Positions 30,701-40,778 are shown, counted from the first letter of the stretch. The stretch is DNA of 64,000 nt from Aquimarina sp. Aq78 (GCF_900299525.1 NZ_OMKA01000020.1:280634-344633), one strand, 5' to 3'. The notes: generated by a model from the sequence alone, not told the origin. Made by a program: numbers and translations.

Positions 30701-31566
30701 TCTATTTAATTTTAAGTGTCTTAGCGTCTACTCTGATTTTTATCATCTTTAAATTGTTTTCTAAATACCAGGTAGACACACTACAGGCAATTGTTGTAAA
30801 CTATGTTGTAGCTTCTATTTCAGGAATTATAGCATACTCAGAACCAATAGATTTACCTTCTGTATCTGGAAAAGAATGGTTTTATGGAGCAATGATTTTG
30901 GGTGTAATATTCATATCTGTATTTAACCTAATGGCAATTACTACTCAAAAAAACGGCCTATCTGTAGCTGCAGTAGCGACCAAAATGAGCTTAGTAATCC
31001 CCATCATATTCGGAATTATAGTATACCAAGAGAGTACGGGCATAGTAAAAGTCATAGGTATTCTAATTGCACTTATAGCAGTTTATCTTACCTCAGTTAA
31101 AACCACCGGAGGAATCCCTTTAACAAAAAAGAATCTAATCTTTCCGTTACTGGTTTTTATAGGAAGTGGGGTTATTGATACTAGTATTAAGTTTTTAGAA
31201 ACACATTATGTAGCTAAAAATGATATCCCAGTTTTTTCTGCTACTATTTTTGGATTTGCCGCAATTGTTGGAATTATTACATTAGCATTTAAAGCAATAA
31301 CCGGAACATTAAAAATTGCATTTAAAAATATTATCGCAGGGATTATATTAGGAGTTCCTAATTATTTTTCGATCTATTTCCTGATTCAAGCTTTACGCCA
31401 TGATAGTATGGATAGCTCTACAGTATTCACCATTAATAACGTAGCCATCCTTTTGGTTTCAACTCTTGCTGGAATTCTTTTTTTTAAAGAGAAATTAATC
31501 CTAAAAAACTGGATAGGCATCATTCTGGCGGTTATTAGCATTATTTTGGTTGCCTTTTCTATATAG
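30697..31566 (+). CDS. EamA/DMT-family transporter
   Basis: This 289-residue protein is predicted to have about ten membrane helices in two repeats of five, the pattern of drug/metabolite transporters. It ends LILKNWIGIILAVISIILVAF, typical for EamA proteins. The start is a TTG that overlaps the HAD stop by 4 bp. The solute is unknown. Confidence 0.82.
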   Translation: MIYLILSVLASTLIFIIFKLFSKYQVDTLQAIVVNYVVASISGIIAYSEPIDLPSVSGKEWFYGAMILGVIFISVFNLMAITTQKNGLSVAAVATKMSLVIPIIFGIIVYQESTGIVKVIGILIALIAVYLTSVKTTGGIPLTKKNLIFPLLVFIGSGVIDTSIKFLETHYVAKNDIPVFSATIFGFAAIVGIITLAFKAITGTLKIAFKNIIAGIILGVPNYFSIYFLIQALRHDSMDSSTVFTINNVAILLVSTLAGILFFKEKLILKNWIGIILAVISIILVAFSI

Positions 31567-31576
31567 CATACACCCA

Positions 31577-32191
31577 TTGGAAATAAAAGACACATATAAA
31601 ACAATTAATATCCCTGGAGAGGAAGCTCTTTTTAAAGATCGAAATAGTAAGTTTTTTGGATACACATTTCCTATTACCACAGAAGAGGAAGCCAAGCATA
31701 TTATTGCCGACCTTAAAAAGAAACATCACTCTGCCCGACATTGGTGTTATGCCTGGAAAATAGGAATAGAGCCCTCTAGATATCGTATCAACGATGATGG
31801 TGAACCTTCTAATTCTGCCGGCCAACCCATTTATGGCCAGATTCTATCTTTTGATGTTACTAATATATTAATTGTTGTTGTGCGTTATTTTGGAGGTGTA
31901 AAACTGGGAGTTGGCGGATTAATCAACGCTTATAGAACTGCAGCGCAATTAGCACTTGAAACTTCAGAAATAGTTGAAAAAACAATTAATATTGATTTTA
32001 TAATTATTTTCGAGTATAAAGACATGAATAAAGTAATGAGAATTATTAAAGAACATAATCTAAACATTACTAAACAAGATCATAAATTGAATTGTAAAAT
32101 TCATATTTCTGTAAGAAAAAAGTTTGCTGATAAAATAAAAGATGTTTTTTCCCCGTTGTATGATATAGAAATTAGAAAAACACAGGATTAA
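31577..32191 (+). CDS. YigZ/IMPACT-family protein
   Basis: The protein (204 residues from this start) has the UPF0029 N-terminal domain: DTYKTINIPGEEALFKDRNSKFFGY, then HHSARHWCYAWKIG and DDGEPSNSAGQPIYGQI, which are family signatures. The C-terminal domain (about 135-204) is the usual ferredoxin-like fold. IMPACT relatives act on translation regulation in eukaryotes, and the bacterial role is not defined. The start is uncertain. I prefer the TTG at 31577, which gives MEIKDTYKTI, but a TTG at 31550 overlapping the transporter gene is also open. The 3' end overlaps the convergent thioesterase gene by 4 bp. Confidence 0.85.
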   Translation: MEIKDTYKTINIPGEEALFKDRNSKFFGYTFPITTEEEAKHIIADLKKKHHSARHWCYAWKIGIEPSRYRINDDGEPSNSAGQPIYGQILSFDVTNILIVVVRYFGGVKLGVGGLINAYRTAAQLALETSEIVEKTINIDFIIIFEYKDMNKVMRIIKEHNLNITKQDHKLNCKIHISVRKKFADKIKDVFSPLYDIEIRKTQD

Positions 32192-32592
32192 TAGTTTTTT
32201 ATTTTTTCAAGCAAGTAAGAGGGACATGGAATAGGTTTTCTTGTTTTACTATCAACAAAGACCAAAGTTGTAGATGCTGTTGTTAGCAATTCATTATTTT
32301 TATTAAAAATCTCAAAATCGAAAGTGATTTTAGCTGTAGGAATTTTCCTTAGTGAAGTTTTAACAATTAATTCATCGTCGAAGAAAGCAGATTTCTTAAA
32401 TTTAAAGTCTAATGTAAACACAGGAAGCATAACACCATTTTCTTCCATTGATTTATATGAAATCCCTAATCGGGATAACCAATCAATTCGTGCCAATTCT
32501 AAATACTGCGCGTAGTTACCATGATATACTACACCCATCTGATCTGTTTCAGAGTATCGCACCTTTAGTAAAGTTTCTGAAGTGATAAACAT
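32188..32592 (-). CDS. Acyl-CoA thioesterase (YbgC/4HBT type)
   Basis: This 134-residue hotdog-fold protein has the YbgC active-site segment VRYSETDQMGVVYHGNY, with the catalytic Asp at residue 17 and a His at residue 24. Such enzymes hydrolyse short or aromatic acyl-CoA or acyl-ACP thioesters. It ends inside the last codon of the yigZ gene on the opposite strand, so the two are tail to tail. Confidence 0.88.
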   Translation of the reverse strand: MFITSETLLKVRYSETDQMGVVYHGNYAQYLELARIDWLSRLGISYKSMEENGVMLPVFTLDFKFKKSAFFDDELIVKTSLRKIPTAKITFDFEIFNKNNELLTTASTTLVFVDSKTRKPIPCPSYLLEKIKNY

Positions 32593-32793
32593 ATTTTAAA
32601 AATGAGGGGTTATTTAGTTAAATTAAAAGTAGTATTGTCAAATTATGCAAAAAAAATAATTAATATTCAACCCCTAAATCGTTTTTTTTTTACATTTTTT
32701 GTTCACATATTTGTCATGCAAAAACAGTAAGGAGTTTTTCAGCAATTTCTTTTTAGTACCTTAACACAAAAAAAAGTAAACCTGACCACAAGA

Positions 32794-34221
32794 ATGAATG
32801 TAACCGCGCAATCAGTTTGGGATAGTTGTTTGTCTTTCATAGAAGACAATATCACACCCCAAGCTTTTAAAACTTGGTTTGAACCAATCAAAGCTGTAAA
32901 GCTTACAGATAGCGCTCTCAGTATTCAGGTTCCTAGTAAATTTTTTTACGAGTGGCTAGAAGAACATTACGTTAATCTACTTAAAGTATCTTTAACTCGA
33001 GAATTGGGAGAAAGCGCTAAGTTGGTTTATGTTATTAAAATGGAAAACACTTATGGCAACAAAAAGCCATTTACTGAAAAAATTCCAAGTTCTAACCGAA
33101 CTCCTGTTAACTCTCAAGAAGTTGACGTTCCTATTAAAAGTAAAAATCCCGAGTTAAAAAATCCATTCGTTATTCCTGGAATACGAAATGTAAAAATAGA
33201 ATCTCAATTAAATCCAAGTTATAATTTTGAAAATTTCTTAGAAGGAGATTCTAACCGATTAGCTCGCTCTGCAGGTATGGCCGTAGCCAATAAGCCCGGA
33301 GGCACCTCTTTTAACCCTTTGCTTATTTTTGGAGGAGTTGGTTTAGGGAAAACACACCTTGCTCACGCAATTGGTGTAAACATAAAAGATAATTACCCAG
33401 AGAAAACAGTTTTATATATTTCTGCAGAAAAATTTACCCAACAGTATATTGAATCTGTAAAAAAGAACAACAGAAACGATTTTATTCATTTTTATCAGAT
33501 TATTGATGTTTTAATTGTTGATGACATTCAACTATTATCTGGTAAAGCAGGAACTCAAGATGTATTCTTTCATATTTTCAACCATTTACATCAAAATGGC
33601 AAACAAGTAATCCTAACAAGTGACAAAGCTCCTGTAGACATGCAGGATATAGAACAACGATTACTATCTCGTTTTAAATGGGGATTATCTGCAGAATTGC
33701 ATCAACCTGATTTTGAAACCAGAATTTCGATCATTAAAAACAAATTATATCGTGATGGCGTAGAAATGCCTGAAGAAATAGTTGAGTTTCTAGCAAACAA
33801 TATCAAAACCAATATCCGAGAATTAGAAGGTGCAATTATATCATTAATAGCTCATTCTTCTTTTAATAAAAAAGATATTACAATAGACCTTGCCAAGACC
33901 ATAGTAGACAACTATGTTAAAAACACAAAACGCGAGGTATCCATCGATTATATCCAAAAGGTGGTAAGCGATTATTTCCAAATGGATGTAGAAACACTAC
34001 AATCCAAAACACGAAAACGCCATATCGTGCAAGCAAGGCAATTAGCAATGTTCTTTGCTAAAAAATTAACAAAAGCCTCTTTAGCCAGTATCGGCACACA
34101 AATAGGAAAAAGAGATCACGCTACCGTTCTCCATGCTTGTAAAACAGTAGACAACCTATCATCTACAGATAAGCAGTTTAGAAAATACGTAGAAGATTTA
34201 GGAAAGAAGCTTACATTATAA
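32794..34221 (+). CDS. dnaA: Chromosomal replication initiator DnaA
   Basis: DnaA binds the origin and opens the duplex. This 475-residue protein has domain I (about 1-85), a linker, the AAA+ domain with P-loop GGVGLGKTH (180-188), Walker B VLIVDDIQLL, the sensor and arginine finger region, and the C-terminal DNA-binding domain with RDHATVLHACKTV. The upstream 201-bp spacer has no good DnaA box, so the origin is unlikely to lie directly before this gene. The LMW phosphatase and RsmI-like gene follow on the same strand. Confidence 0.97.
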   Translation: MNVTAQSVWDSCLSFIEDNITPQAFKTWFEPIKAVKLTDSALSIQVPSKFFYEWLEEHYVNLLKVSLTRELGESAKLVYVIKMENTYGNKKPFTEKIPSSNRTPVNSQEVDVPIKSKNPELKNPFVIPGIRNVKIESQLNPSYNFENFLEGDSNRLARSAGMAVANKPGGTSFNPLLIFGGVGLGKTHLAHAIGVNIKDNYPEKTVLYISAEKFTQQYIESVKKNNRNDFIHFYQIIDVLIVDDIQLLSGKAGTQDVFFHIFNHLHQNGKQVILTSDKAPVDMQDIEQRLLSRFKWGLSAELHQPDFETRISIIKNKLYRDGVEMPEEIVEFLANNIKTNIRELEGAIISLIAHSSFNKKDITIDLAKTIVDNYVKNTKREVSIDYIQKVVSDYFQMDVETLQSKTRKRHIVQARQLAMFFAKKLTKASLASIGTQIGKRDHATVLHACKTVDNLSSTDKQFRKYVEDLGKKLTL

Positions 34222-34325
34222 TTTTACATTATTTTACAAGAGCAAATCAAAATTAACACCACAAGCTCAGCCGTAGTATTAGCAAGAAAAAGTGTACACT
34301 ACTTTAAAACAGCAAAACAAACCAC

Positions 34326-34790
34326 ATGAAAGTTAAAATTCTAATGGTATGTCTAGGCAATATATGCAGATCCCCTTTAGCAGAAGGTATCTTAAAATCT
34401 AAACTAGACCCCAGTCATTACAGCGTAGCGTCCTGCGGCACAAGCAGCTATCATATTAACAGCAAGCCCGATCAACGTTCTATAGATATCGCCAAACAAT
34501 ACGGTATTGATATTACAAACCAAAGAGCTGCTCAATTTAAGGTTAGCGACTTTACAACTTACGATCACATATACGCCATGGATAGCTCTAATTATGAAAA
34601 TATAATTGATCTAGCTAGTAATGATCATGAAAAAAACAAAGTAAAATACATCTTAAACGAATTACACCCTAACAGCAATCTTGATGTGCCTGATCCATAT
34701 TACGGAGGAGAACAAGGTTTTGAAGACGTATTTCAAATGCTCAATAAAGCATGCGACAATATTGCTTTAAAACTTAAAGAATCTGATTAG
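34326..34790 (+). CDS. Low molecular weight protein-tyrosine phosphatase
   Basis: This 154-residue protein has the P-loop CLGNICRS starting at Cys9 with Arg15, and the general acid region VPDPYYGG near residue 117. All hallmarks of an active LMW-PTP are present. In flavobacteria it commonly follows dnaA. The substrates are unknown. Confidence 0.93.
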   Translation: MKVKILMVCLGNICRSPLAEGILKSKLDPSHYSVASCGTSSYHINSKPDQRSIDIAKQYGIDITNQRAAQFKVSDFTTYDHIYAMDSSNYENIIDLASNDHEKNKVKYILNELHPNSNLDVPDPYYGGEQGFEDVFQMLNKACDNIALKLKESD

Positions 34791-35060
34791 TCTTTCGCTT
34801 AACAGCAACCAAAGAATAATGTTAATATCAACATCATTTCTCCTTATCAAATACTATCATTGCAAATAATAGCGTTACAATAGATAACAATAAAAAAAAT
34901 AATACTATTTTAGTATGTACCCTATCAAGGATATATACGTTCTTAAACCTTAAGGATTAATTTATTGATAATACACATACGTTTTGACACACTAAAACAC
35001 ATTCATTACAAATAATAATATCAACAAAAAAATCTTTAAAAAACCCGTTATAAAAAACCT

Positions 35061-35789
35061 ATGGAATTTAAACCCCTAGATCCCAAAGGAAAATTATACC
35101 TAATCCCAACACGATTAGGAGATGATGTCCCTTTAGAAGTACTTCCTATATCTATTAAAAAGGTATTAGAGCAAGTAAATCACTATATTGTAGAAAATGA
35201 AAAACCTGCAAGGCGATTTATAAAAAAGGTAAGCCCTAGCAAGTCACAACGCTCTATTGTCATACACACTGTTAACAAATACACGGATATTTCTGAAATA
35301 CCAAGCTATCTTACACCCTGCCTTAACGGAGAATCTATCGGCCTATTATCAGATGCTGGATGCCCGGGAATTGCTGACCCAGGAGCAGAAGTTGTTAAAA
35401 TAGCTCACGAAAAAGGCATACCAGTAACACCACTTGTCGGGCCGTCATCGATACTACTAGCCATGATGAGTAGCGGAATGAACGGTCAAAATTTCACCTT
35501 TAACGGCTATCTTCCTATTGATAAAAATGAAAGAAAATCAACCATTAAACATCTAGAAAGGATTTCTTTAGAAAAGAACCAATCACAAATCTTTATCGAA
35601 ACACCTTATCGCAATGATAAAATGTTTTCTGACCTCAAAACTATATTAAACACCAATACTCGATTATGCATTGCATGTGATATCACATTAACCACCGAGT
35701 TTATAGCCACCAAAACAGTTGAAGAATGGAAAAAAGAAGAGATAGATCTTCATAAAAGACCCACAATATATATCATACAAAGAGACTAA
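35061..35789 (+). CDS. RsmI-like SAM-dependent methyltransferase
   Basis: This 242-residue protein belongs to the tetrapyrrole methylase fold. It begins KLYLIPTRLGDD and contains IGLLSDAGCPGIADPGAEVV and PLVGPSSILLAMMSSGMNGQNFTFNGYLP, which correspond to the SAM-binding segments of RsmI, the 2'-O methylase of C1402 in 16S rRNA. The protein is shorter than RsmI (about 280) and the N terminus is diverged, so a different RNA target is possible. It is convergent with the muramidase-like gene, 14 bp apart. Confidence 0.82.
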   Translation: MEFKPLDPKGKLYLIPTRLGDDVPLEVLPISIKKVLEQVNHYIVENEKPARRFIKKVSPSKSQRSIVIHTVNKYTDISEIPSYLTPCLNGESIGLLSDAGCPGIADPGAEVVKIAHEKGIPVTPLVGPSSILLAMMSSGMNGQNFTFNGYLPIDKNERKSTIKHLERISLEKNQSQIFIETPYRNDKMFSDLKTILNTNTRLCIACDITLTTEFIATKTVEEWKKEEIDLHKRPTIYIIQRD

Positions 35790-35803
35790 TCGTAAGAGAA
35801 AAG

Positions 35804-36445
35804 CTAGATGGCTTTTGCCCTCCTATTAGAAACAACAAAAGAAGTATCATATCCTCCAAATCGTTTCATATAGTAACGAATTGTTGTACCAAAAGCATCC
35901 GCAAACCCTTCTACACCTCCACTACGTAAATATTTTTTCACAGCACCAGGCCCAGACAAGTGAGCAGCAGCCAGAATCCCTGACTCTGTTACTTCTACTC
36001 CATTCATCCTTCTACCAACAAACCATTTTATATCCCTACGTAGAACCCACTTATTCCTGGATAGATTTGCATAAAATGCTTTTTCCTGAAGAGCTGGATT
36101 GTTAAGAAATTTATTTCTTTTTACATTTTTAATCCCTATTAGAGCAAGTGTTCCTTTACCAAATTGATATTTCCCCAAATACCCAAATTGATTAACCACA
36201 CCATAATCTCCTCTAGACTCCTTAAAAGCAACAGCCTCTTTAAACCCAATATAAGATTTTCCAAGCTCAGGAGAGATAAATGTATTATCGTCTTCTATTT
36301 CATTAAAATTCGGTGCAATGTAATACAGATCTAAACCCGCTGTACTATAAGAACTAAGATCTACGTTCTCTTTTGTTCTAAAACTTAGCAAAAGTATTCC
36401 CCCAGTTGTAAGTAATATAGATAATCCTATTATCCTCTTTATCAT
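35804..36445 (-). CDS. Secreted muramidase-like protein (peptidoglycan hydrolase)
   Basis: The 213-residue product has an N-terminal membrane or signal segment (MIKRIIGLSILLTTGGILLLS) and a catalytic-looking domain from about residue 60. The motif AVAFKESRGDYGVVNQFGYLGKYQFG places a Glu in KESRG in the arrangement seen in lysozyme-like lytic enzymes, followed by KGTLALIG and SGILAAAHLSGPGAVKKYL. The ATG at 36445 was preferred. The frame runs 14 codons further upstream, but the added residues are not signal-like. A strong promoter lies at 36507-36536. It shares strand and location with mltG and dapF, which fits a cell wall role. Confidence 0.75.
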   Translation of the reverse strand: MIKRIIGLSILLTTGGILLLSFRTKENVDLSSYSTAGLDLYYIAPNFNEIEDDNTFISPELGKSYIGFKEAVAFKESRGDYGVVNQFGYLGKYQFGKGTLALIGIKNVKRNKFLNNPALQEKAFYANLSRNKWVLRRDIKWFVGRRMNGVEVTESGILAAAHLSGPGAVKKYLRSGGVEGFADAFGTTIRYYMKRFGGYDTSFVVSNRRAKAI

Positions 36446-36506
36446 ATAAAAAATTTCTAAGTAGTCATCATAAATGACGTCCCCCACTACTTAAATTTTT
36501 GCCGTG

Positions 36507-36536
36507 CAAATATACAGCTTTTCCACAAACTATCAA
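36507..36536 (-). promoter_or_regulatory. Promoter of the muramidase-like gene
   Basis: On the minus strand TTG (36536-36534), a 19-nt spacer and TATATTTG (36514-36507) match the Bacteroidetes consensus exactly. The predicted start site gives a leader of about 55 nt. Confidence 0.65.
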
Positions 36537-36798
36537 GAGTCAAATGTTAAAATAATTATAATGCTGAAAAACAGTGTTTTACACAAAAAAACAAGGTTAA
36601 AAACGGTTAAAACACCTATAAAAAACCTTAAAAACGACACTTAAACGTCAAACATGGCATTTTAATCGGAAAAAACTAAACCACTACACTTGCTGGTAAT
36701 TCACAAAAAAAAACACAATTTTGTTAATAAGTTCGTGTTATTTTTTACTCAAAAAGAAGAAATTGCTGTTTTTTTCCTACAAAAAGATAGGTCGATAA
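36537..36798. other. AT-rich spacer between two leftward cell wall genes
   Basis: This is the non-coding part upstream of the muramidase promoter. It is rich in A-tracts and short GTTAAAA/CTTAAAA repeats (36590-36650). Two 9-mers (TTTTCCACA at about 36519, TTTTACACA at about 36573) are each one base from DnaA boxes. I see no RNA gene or terminator. Confidence 0.4.
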
Positions 36799-37842
36799 TC
36801 ATCGTTTTACGCCCTGCTTATTAATCCAATCAACATACTGTTTTTTATTACGATTATGCTGATTGATCGTTTTGGCGAATTTATGATATCCGAAGTTTTC
36901 TACATTAGCTACAAAAAAGTAATACTCATGTTTTTCATAGTTAAGAACTGCATCAATTGATGAAATATCAGGCATTGCTATTGGCCCTGGAGGTAACGAA
37001 GCGTATTTATAAGTATTATAAGGACTATCTAACTCCAAATCTTTATATAAAACACGTTTTATAATTACATCCCAGTCATTACGATGTTTTTTAATCGCAT
37101 AGATCACGGTAGGGTCTGCATCTAATTTCCAATTATTATTATACCTATTCATATATACTCCTGCTACTCTTGGGCGTTCATCTACTTTTGCAGTTTCTTT
37201 TTGCACAATAGAAGCAATGGTAATAACCTGATTTGGAGTTAACCCAACTTTCTTTGCTTTTGACACACGGGATTCGTTCCAAAATCGACCATACTCTTTT
37301 AACATTCTTTTTCTAAACTGTTCTGCAGAAGTATTCCAGAAGAATTCGTACTTATTAGGAATATACATTGCTAAAGCAGTCTCTAAAGAAAAACCATTTG
37401 CTTTTAAAAAAGATTCCTCTTTAAACACTTTTAGCAAAGAAACACTATCGGATTCGATTTGCGAAGCAATCCTACCTGCAAGGTTCTCCAGTCTTTCTTG
37501 ATTATTAAAACTAATATGTATAGGCGAGTTCTTACTACGTAAAACATTTATAATCTCATTATTATTAAGACCTTTGCGCAAAATATATCGCCCTGCTTTA
37601 ATTTTATCAATATACCCTTTTCTTCTTGCAACCCTATCAAAACTATAAATATCAGTAACCGCTGGGCTTATCGTTTCAATAAGCTCTGTATAAGTAGCTC
37701 CCGTAGGGATATAGATAGTTGTTGTTTCAGTTTCAAAACTCGTATTAGGAGAAAAAACCGCTTGATAGACATAATATGCAAAAATTCCTCCTGCAATTAA
37801 ACCTAATAATGCAATAGCTAATAGTATTTTTTTAATGTACAT
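36799..37842 (-). CDS. mltG: Endolytic murein transglycosylase
   Basis: MltG cleaves nascent glycan strands and so sets their length. The 347-residue protein has an N-terminal membrane anchor (about 5-27), a LysM-like region (about 40-110) and the YceG catalytic domain with TIASIVQKETAKVDERPRVAGVY, which contains the catalytic Glu, followed by DPTVIYAI and YNTYKYASLPPGPIAMP. All are classic MltG motifs. It overlaps the GNAT gene by 11 bp. Confidence 0.95.
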   Translation of the reverse strand: MYIKKILLAIALLGLIAGGIFAYYVYQAVFSPNTSFETETTTIYIPTGATYTELIETISPAVTDIYSFDRVARRKGYIDKIKAGRYILRKGLNNNEIINVLRSKNSPIHISFNNQERLENLAGRIASQIESDSVSLLKVFKEESFLKANGFSLETALAMYIPNKYEFFWNTSAEQFRKRMLKEYGRFWNESRVSKAKKVGLTPNQVITIASIVQKETAKVDERPRVAGVYMNRYNNNWKLDADPTVIYAIKKHRNDWDVIIKRVLYKDLELDSPYNTYKYASLPPGPIAMPDISSIDAVLNYEKHEYYFFVANVENFGYHKFAKTINQHNRNKKQYVDWINKQGVKR

Positions 37843-38359
37843 ATACTAATTGATATAAAAATTCGTCTTTATAAATATCTTTTACGAGATTCCACTCTTT
37901 CTTTACTCCTACTTTATTAAACCCTTTATTTTCAAACAATTTAATACTAGTTATATTATCTTCAGAGATATTTGCATATAATTGGTGTAAATGCAAGTGA
38001 GTAAAACTATAATTTACAATAAGCTCTAAAGCTTCTACCCCATAGCCCTTGCCTCTATTTTCTTTTTCTGCTATCAAAACACCTACTCCTGCTCTATTGT
38101 GGGTAGGATTGAAGTCAAACAAATCTATTAAACCTAGTGCGGCATGATCATTAGAACAAATAACTAGCCGTAATTGCTTTACCTCATAAATATCTTTATG
38201 TGAATTTTCTAAATACTCTTTAATCAAAAATCGAGAGTATGGAGTCTGGGTAGAGCTCATTTCCCATATCTGTTCATCATTTTCTACAATATAAACAAAA
38301 TCAAGATCTTCAGGCTCAAGAGCTCGTAAATAAATGTTTTCTCCTTTTAATGTTACCAT
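37832..38359 (-). CDS. GNAT-family N-acetyltransferase (RimJ/RimL-like)
   Basis: This 175-residue protein is a GNAT domain of the RimJ/RimL type: YLRALEPEDLDFVYIVEND at the start, then AGVGVLIAEKENRGKGYGVEAL (acetyl-CoA-binding RGKGYG) and NITSIKLFENKGFNKVGV. It sits between dapF (7-bp overlap) and mltG. The substrate is unknown. Confidence 0.85.
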   Translation of the reverse strand: MVTLKGENIYLRALEPEDLDFVYIVENDEQIWEMSSTQTPYSRFLIKEYLENSHKDIYEVKQLRLVICSNDHAALGLIDLFDFNPTHNRAGVGVLIAEKENRGKGYGVEALELIVNYSFTHLHLHQLYANISEDNITSIKLFENKGFNKVGVKKEWNLVKDIYKDEFLYQLVYVH

Positions 38360-39138
38360 GTGATCTCTCCTTTAAAAACCTGTTTCGCAGGCCCTATCAA
38401 AAAGATATTTTCGTATCCATCCCCATTTTTTTGAAAGGTAACTTTTAGCTGCCCTCCTTGAGTATGGATATCGATCTCCTGATCATTTGTTATTTTAGTT
38501 GCATGCATAGAAAGAGCTACTGCAGTAACTCCCGTACCACAAGATAGGGTTTCATTTTCTACCCCTCTTTCATAAGTACGCACAGCAAATCCATTTCCAT
38601 TTTTCTTTTCTACAAAATTAACATTACTCCCTGCTTCAAAATAAGGAGCTCCGTTTCTTATTGTTCTACCAATATTTTCTACATCATAATTGGTTAAATC
38701 TTCAACCATTGTAACATGATGAGGAGAACCTGTGTCCAAAAACAAATGTGTATCATACTTTTCAATCTCGGATACATCCTGCATTTGCAAATACACTAAT
38801 CCATCTTTAATTTCTGCCTGATGTTTACCATCAATTGCAGTAAACGTTGCTTTATCCTTTATAACTCCCAGAAAAGCTGCAAAAGCAACTAAGCATCTCC
38901 CTCCATTACCACACATTGAACTTTCGTTACCATCTGCATTAAAATAAACCATCGTGAAATCATCCTCTTTATCCTGAGGAAGTTCTAGCAACATTAAACC
39001 ATCTGCTCCAACACCAAATTTTCTGTCACAAAGTCTAGCAAACAATTTGGTATCATTTTTGGAGAGTATAACATCTCTATTATCAATGATTACAAAATCA
39101 TTCCCAGTACCTTGGTATTTATAAAATGTAAGGGTCAT
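38353..39138 (-). CDS. dapF: Diaminopimelate epimerase
   Basis: DapF converts LL-DAP to meso-DAP for lysine and peptidoglycan. The 261-residue protein has the two catalytic cysteines, C76 in SSMCGNGGRC and C200 in LSCGTGVTA, and a GTGNDFVIID start. It heads the leftward operon dapF-GNAT-mltG. A TACCTTTG box (39166-39159) upstream could be its promoter, although no matching TTG lies at the usual distance. Confidence 0.95.
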   Translation of the reverse strand: MTLTFYKYQGTGNDFVIIDNRDVILSKNDTKLFARLCDRKFGVGADGLMLLELPQDKEDDFTMVYFNADGNESSMCGNGGRCLVAFAAFLGVIKDKATFTAIDGKHQAEIKDGLVYLQMQDVSEIEKYDTHLFLDTGSPHHVTMVEDLTNYDVENIGRTIRNGAPYFEAGSNVNFVEKKNGNGFAVRTYERGVENETLSCGTGVTAVALSMHATKITNDQEIDIHTQGGQLKVTFQKNGDGYENIFLIGPAKQVFKGEITW

Positions 39139-39303
39139 TATTCTTTCAATTATGAGAGCAAAGGTACAAAGAATGTTATCAAAAAACTGTTGTTAATTGT
39201 GAGTTAAATTTCATAAAAAAAGTATACTATAATTGTAATTTTAAGAGTTAATACAAGTCTATTAGATTAGTATTACATAAATCAAACAAAAAAAGAGAAG
39301 AAA

Positions 39304-40713
39304 ATGAAAAGATTTTTGAGTTTATTGGTTGTAGCTATCCTAGCAGGTATATTTACTTTGGGGGCATATAAAATGTTTTTAGAACCTGAAGCTATCATTG
39401 TTAAAGAGAGTGAAGCCAAACCAAATCTAACTCCAGTAAATTACACCCTTGCCAATACTAATGCATCTGTTTCTGGTATTGATTTCACTATTGCAGCAGA
39501 AAAAACAGTAAATGCAGTAGTTCATGTTAAGCAATATGGAATTTCGCGTACACCAAGAAATTTAATGGAGTTTTTTAGAAATGGTGGAGCGCAAGAAAGA
39601 AGAATTCAAGGTGCTGGATCTGGAGTTATTATTACAGAGGATGGATATATTGTAACCAATAACCATGTAATTGACGGAGCTACTGATTTAGAAATTACAT
39701 TAAATAATAACAAATCGTATAAAGCCAAAGTAGTTGGTACCGCTCCGCAGTCTGACATAGCACTTATTAAGATTGATGCAGAAGAAAAGTTATCATATAT
39801 CCCATTTGGTGATTCTAATTCGGCTAAAATTGGAGAATGGGTACTTGCTGTAGGTAATCCGTTTAACCTTACTTCTACAGTTACTGCAGGTATTATAAGT
39901 GCCAAATCAAGAGATCTTGATGAATCTGATGATAAAATTCAGTCTTTTATACAAACTGATGCTGCAATTAACCCTGGTAATAGTGGTGGTGCATTAGTTA
40001 ATGTGAGAGGAGAATTGATAGGCATAAACACTGCAATAACCTCGCAAACCGGAAGCTATGTGGGATATGCTTTTGCAGTACCATCCAATAATGCCAAGAA
40101 AATTATAGATGATATCATTGAATTTGGAGGCGTACAACGTGGGATATTAGGTATACAAGGAGGAACTATAAACCCAAAAGTTATGGAAGAATATGACATT
40201 TCGGTTTCTCAGGGCGTATTTGTGGCTTCGGTCGCAGATGATAGTGGCGCTAAAAAAGCTGGTCTTCTTGAAGGTGATGTTATAAAAGAAATAGATGGGT
40301 TACCTATAAATAAATTTTCTGATTTAACAGGATATGTAAATAGTAAGAGACCTAAAGATGTAATCAACGTTAAAGTCTTAAGAAAGAGAAAAGAAATAAC
40401 TCTACCCGTTACCTTATCAAAATACGAAATTCAAAAATACAATATAGATGATGTTGGTGTAGAGGTTAGGAATCCTCCTAAAGGATATTTAGACAACTTC
40501 AAACTTGATCACGGAGTCGTAATTAGCAAAGCACTAAGTTCGAGAATGAAAAGATACAACCTAGAAGGGTTGATTATTAGCGAAATAGATGGAAAAAAAG
40601 TAAGAGATGTTCTTGAGGTAAAAGAAATAATAGAACGTAAATACAAAGATGAAGACATCACTATTAGTCTGGTAGATCGAAGTGGTCAGAAAAGAGAATT
40701 TGTATTTCAATAA
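39304..40713 (+). CDS. Periplasmic serine protease of the HtrA/DegP family
   Basis: This 469-residue envelope protease has an N-terminal membrane or signal segment (about 4-26), a trypsin-like domain with the triad H121 (TNNHVIDGA), D151 (SDIALIKI) and S227 (NPGNSGGAL), and two PDZ domains (about 280-375 and 385-469). Such proteins degrade or refold misfolded envelope proteins. An intrinsic terminator follows, so it is transcribed alone. Confidence 0.93.
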   Translation: MKRFLSLLVVAILAGIFTLGAYKMFLEPEAIIVKESEAKPNLTPVNYTLANTNASVSGIDFTIAAEKTVNAVVHVKQYGISRTPRNLMEFFRNGGAQERRIQGAGSGVIITEDGYIVTNNHVIDGATDLEITLNNNKSYKAKVVGTAPQSDIALIKIDAEEKLSYIPFGDSNSAKIGEWVLAVGNPFNLTSTVTAGIISAKSRDLDESDDKIQSFIQTDAAINPGNSGGALVNVRGELIGINTAITSQTGSYVGYAFAVPSNNAKKIIDDIIEFGGVQRGILGIQGGTINPKVMEEYDISVSQGVFVASVADDSGAKKAGLLEGDVIKEIDGLPINKFSDLTGYVNSKRPKDVINVKVLRKRKEITLPVTLSKYEIQKYNIDDVGVEVRNPPKGYLDNFKLDHGVVISKALSSRMKRYNLEGLIISEIDGKKVRDVLEVKEIIERKYKDEDITISLVDRSGQKREFVFQ

Positions 40714-40742
40714 GCATCACAAAACATAAATACAATAGCACT

Positions 40743-40778
40743 TCCCATTACTTTTATAAAGTAATGGGATTTTTTTTC
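40743..40778 (+). terminator. Intrinsic terminator of the HtrA-type protease gene
   Basis: CCCATTACTTT and AAAGTAATGGG are perfect complements around a 3-nt loop, followed by a run of T residues interrupted by none for eight bases. Confidence 0.85.

Noticed and set aside
36507..36600. Two near DnaA boxes (TTTTCCACA, TTTTACACA) in an AT-rich spacer as a possible replication origin
   Set aside because: Only two one-mismatch boxes in an A/T-rich region, no cluster, and one falls inside a good promoter. The spacer before dnaA also has no box. Not enough for an origin call.
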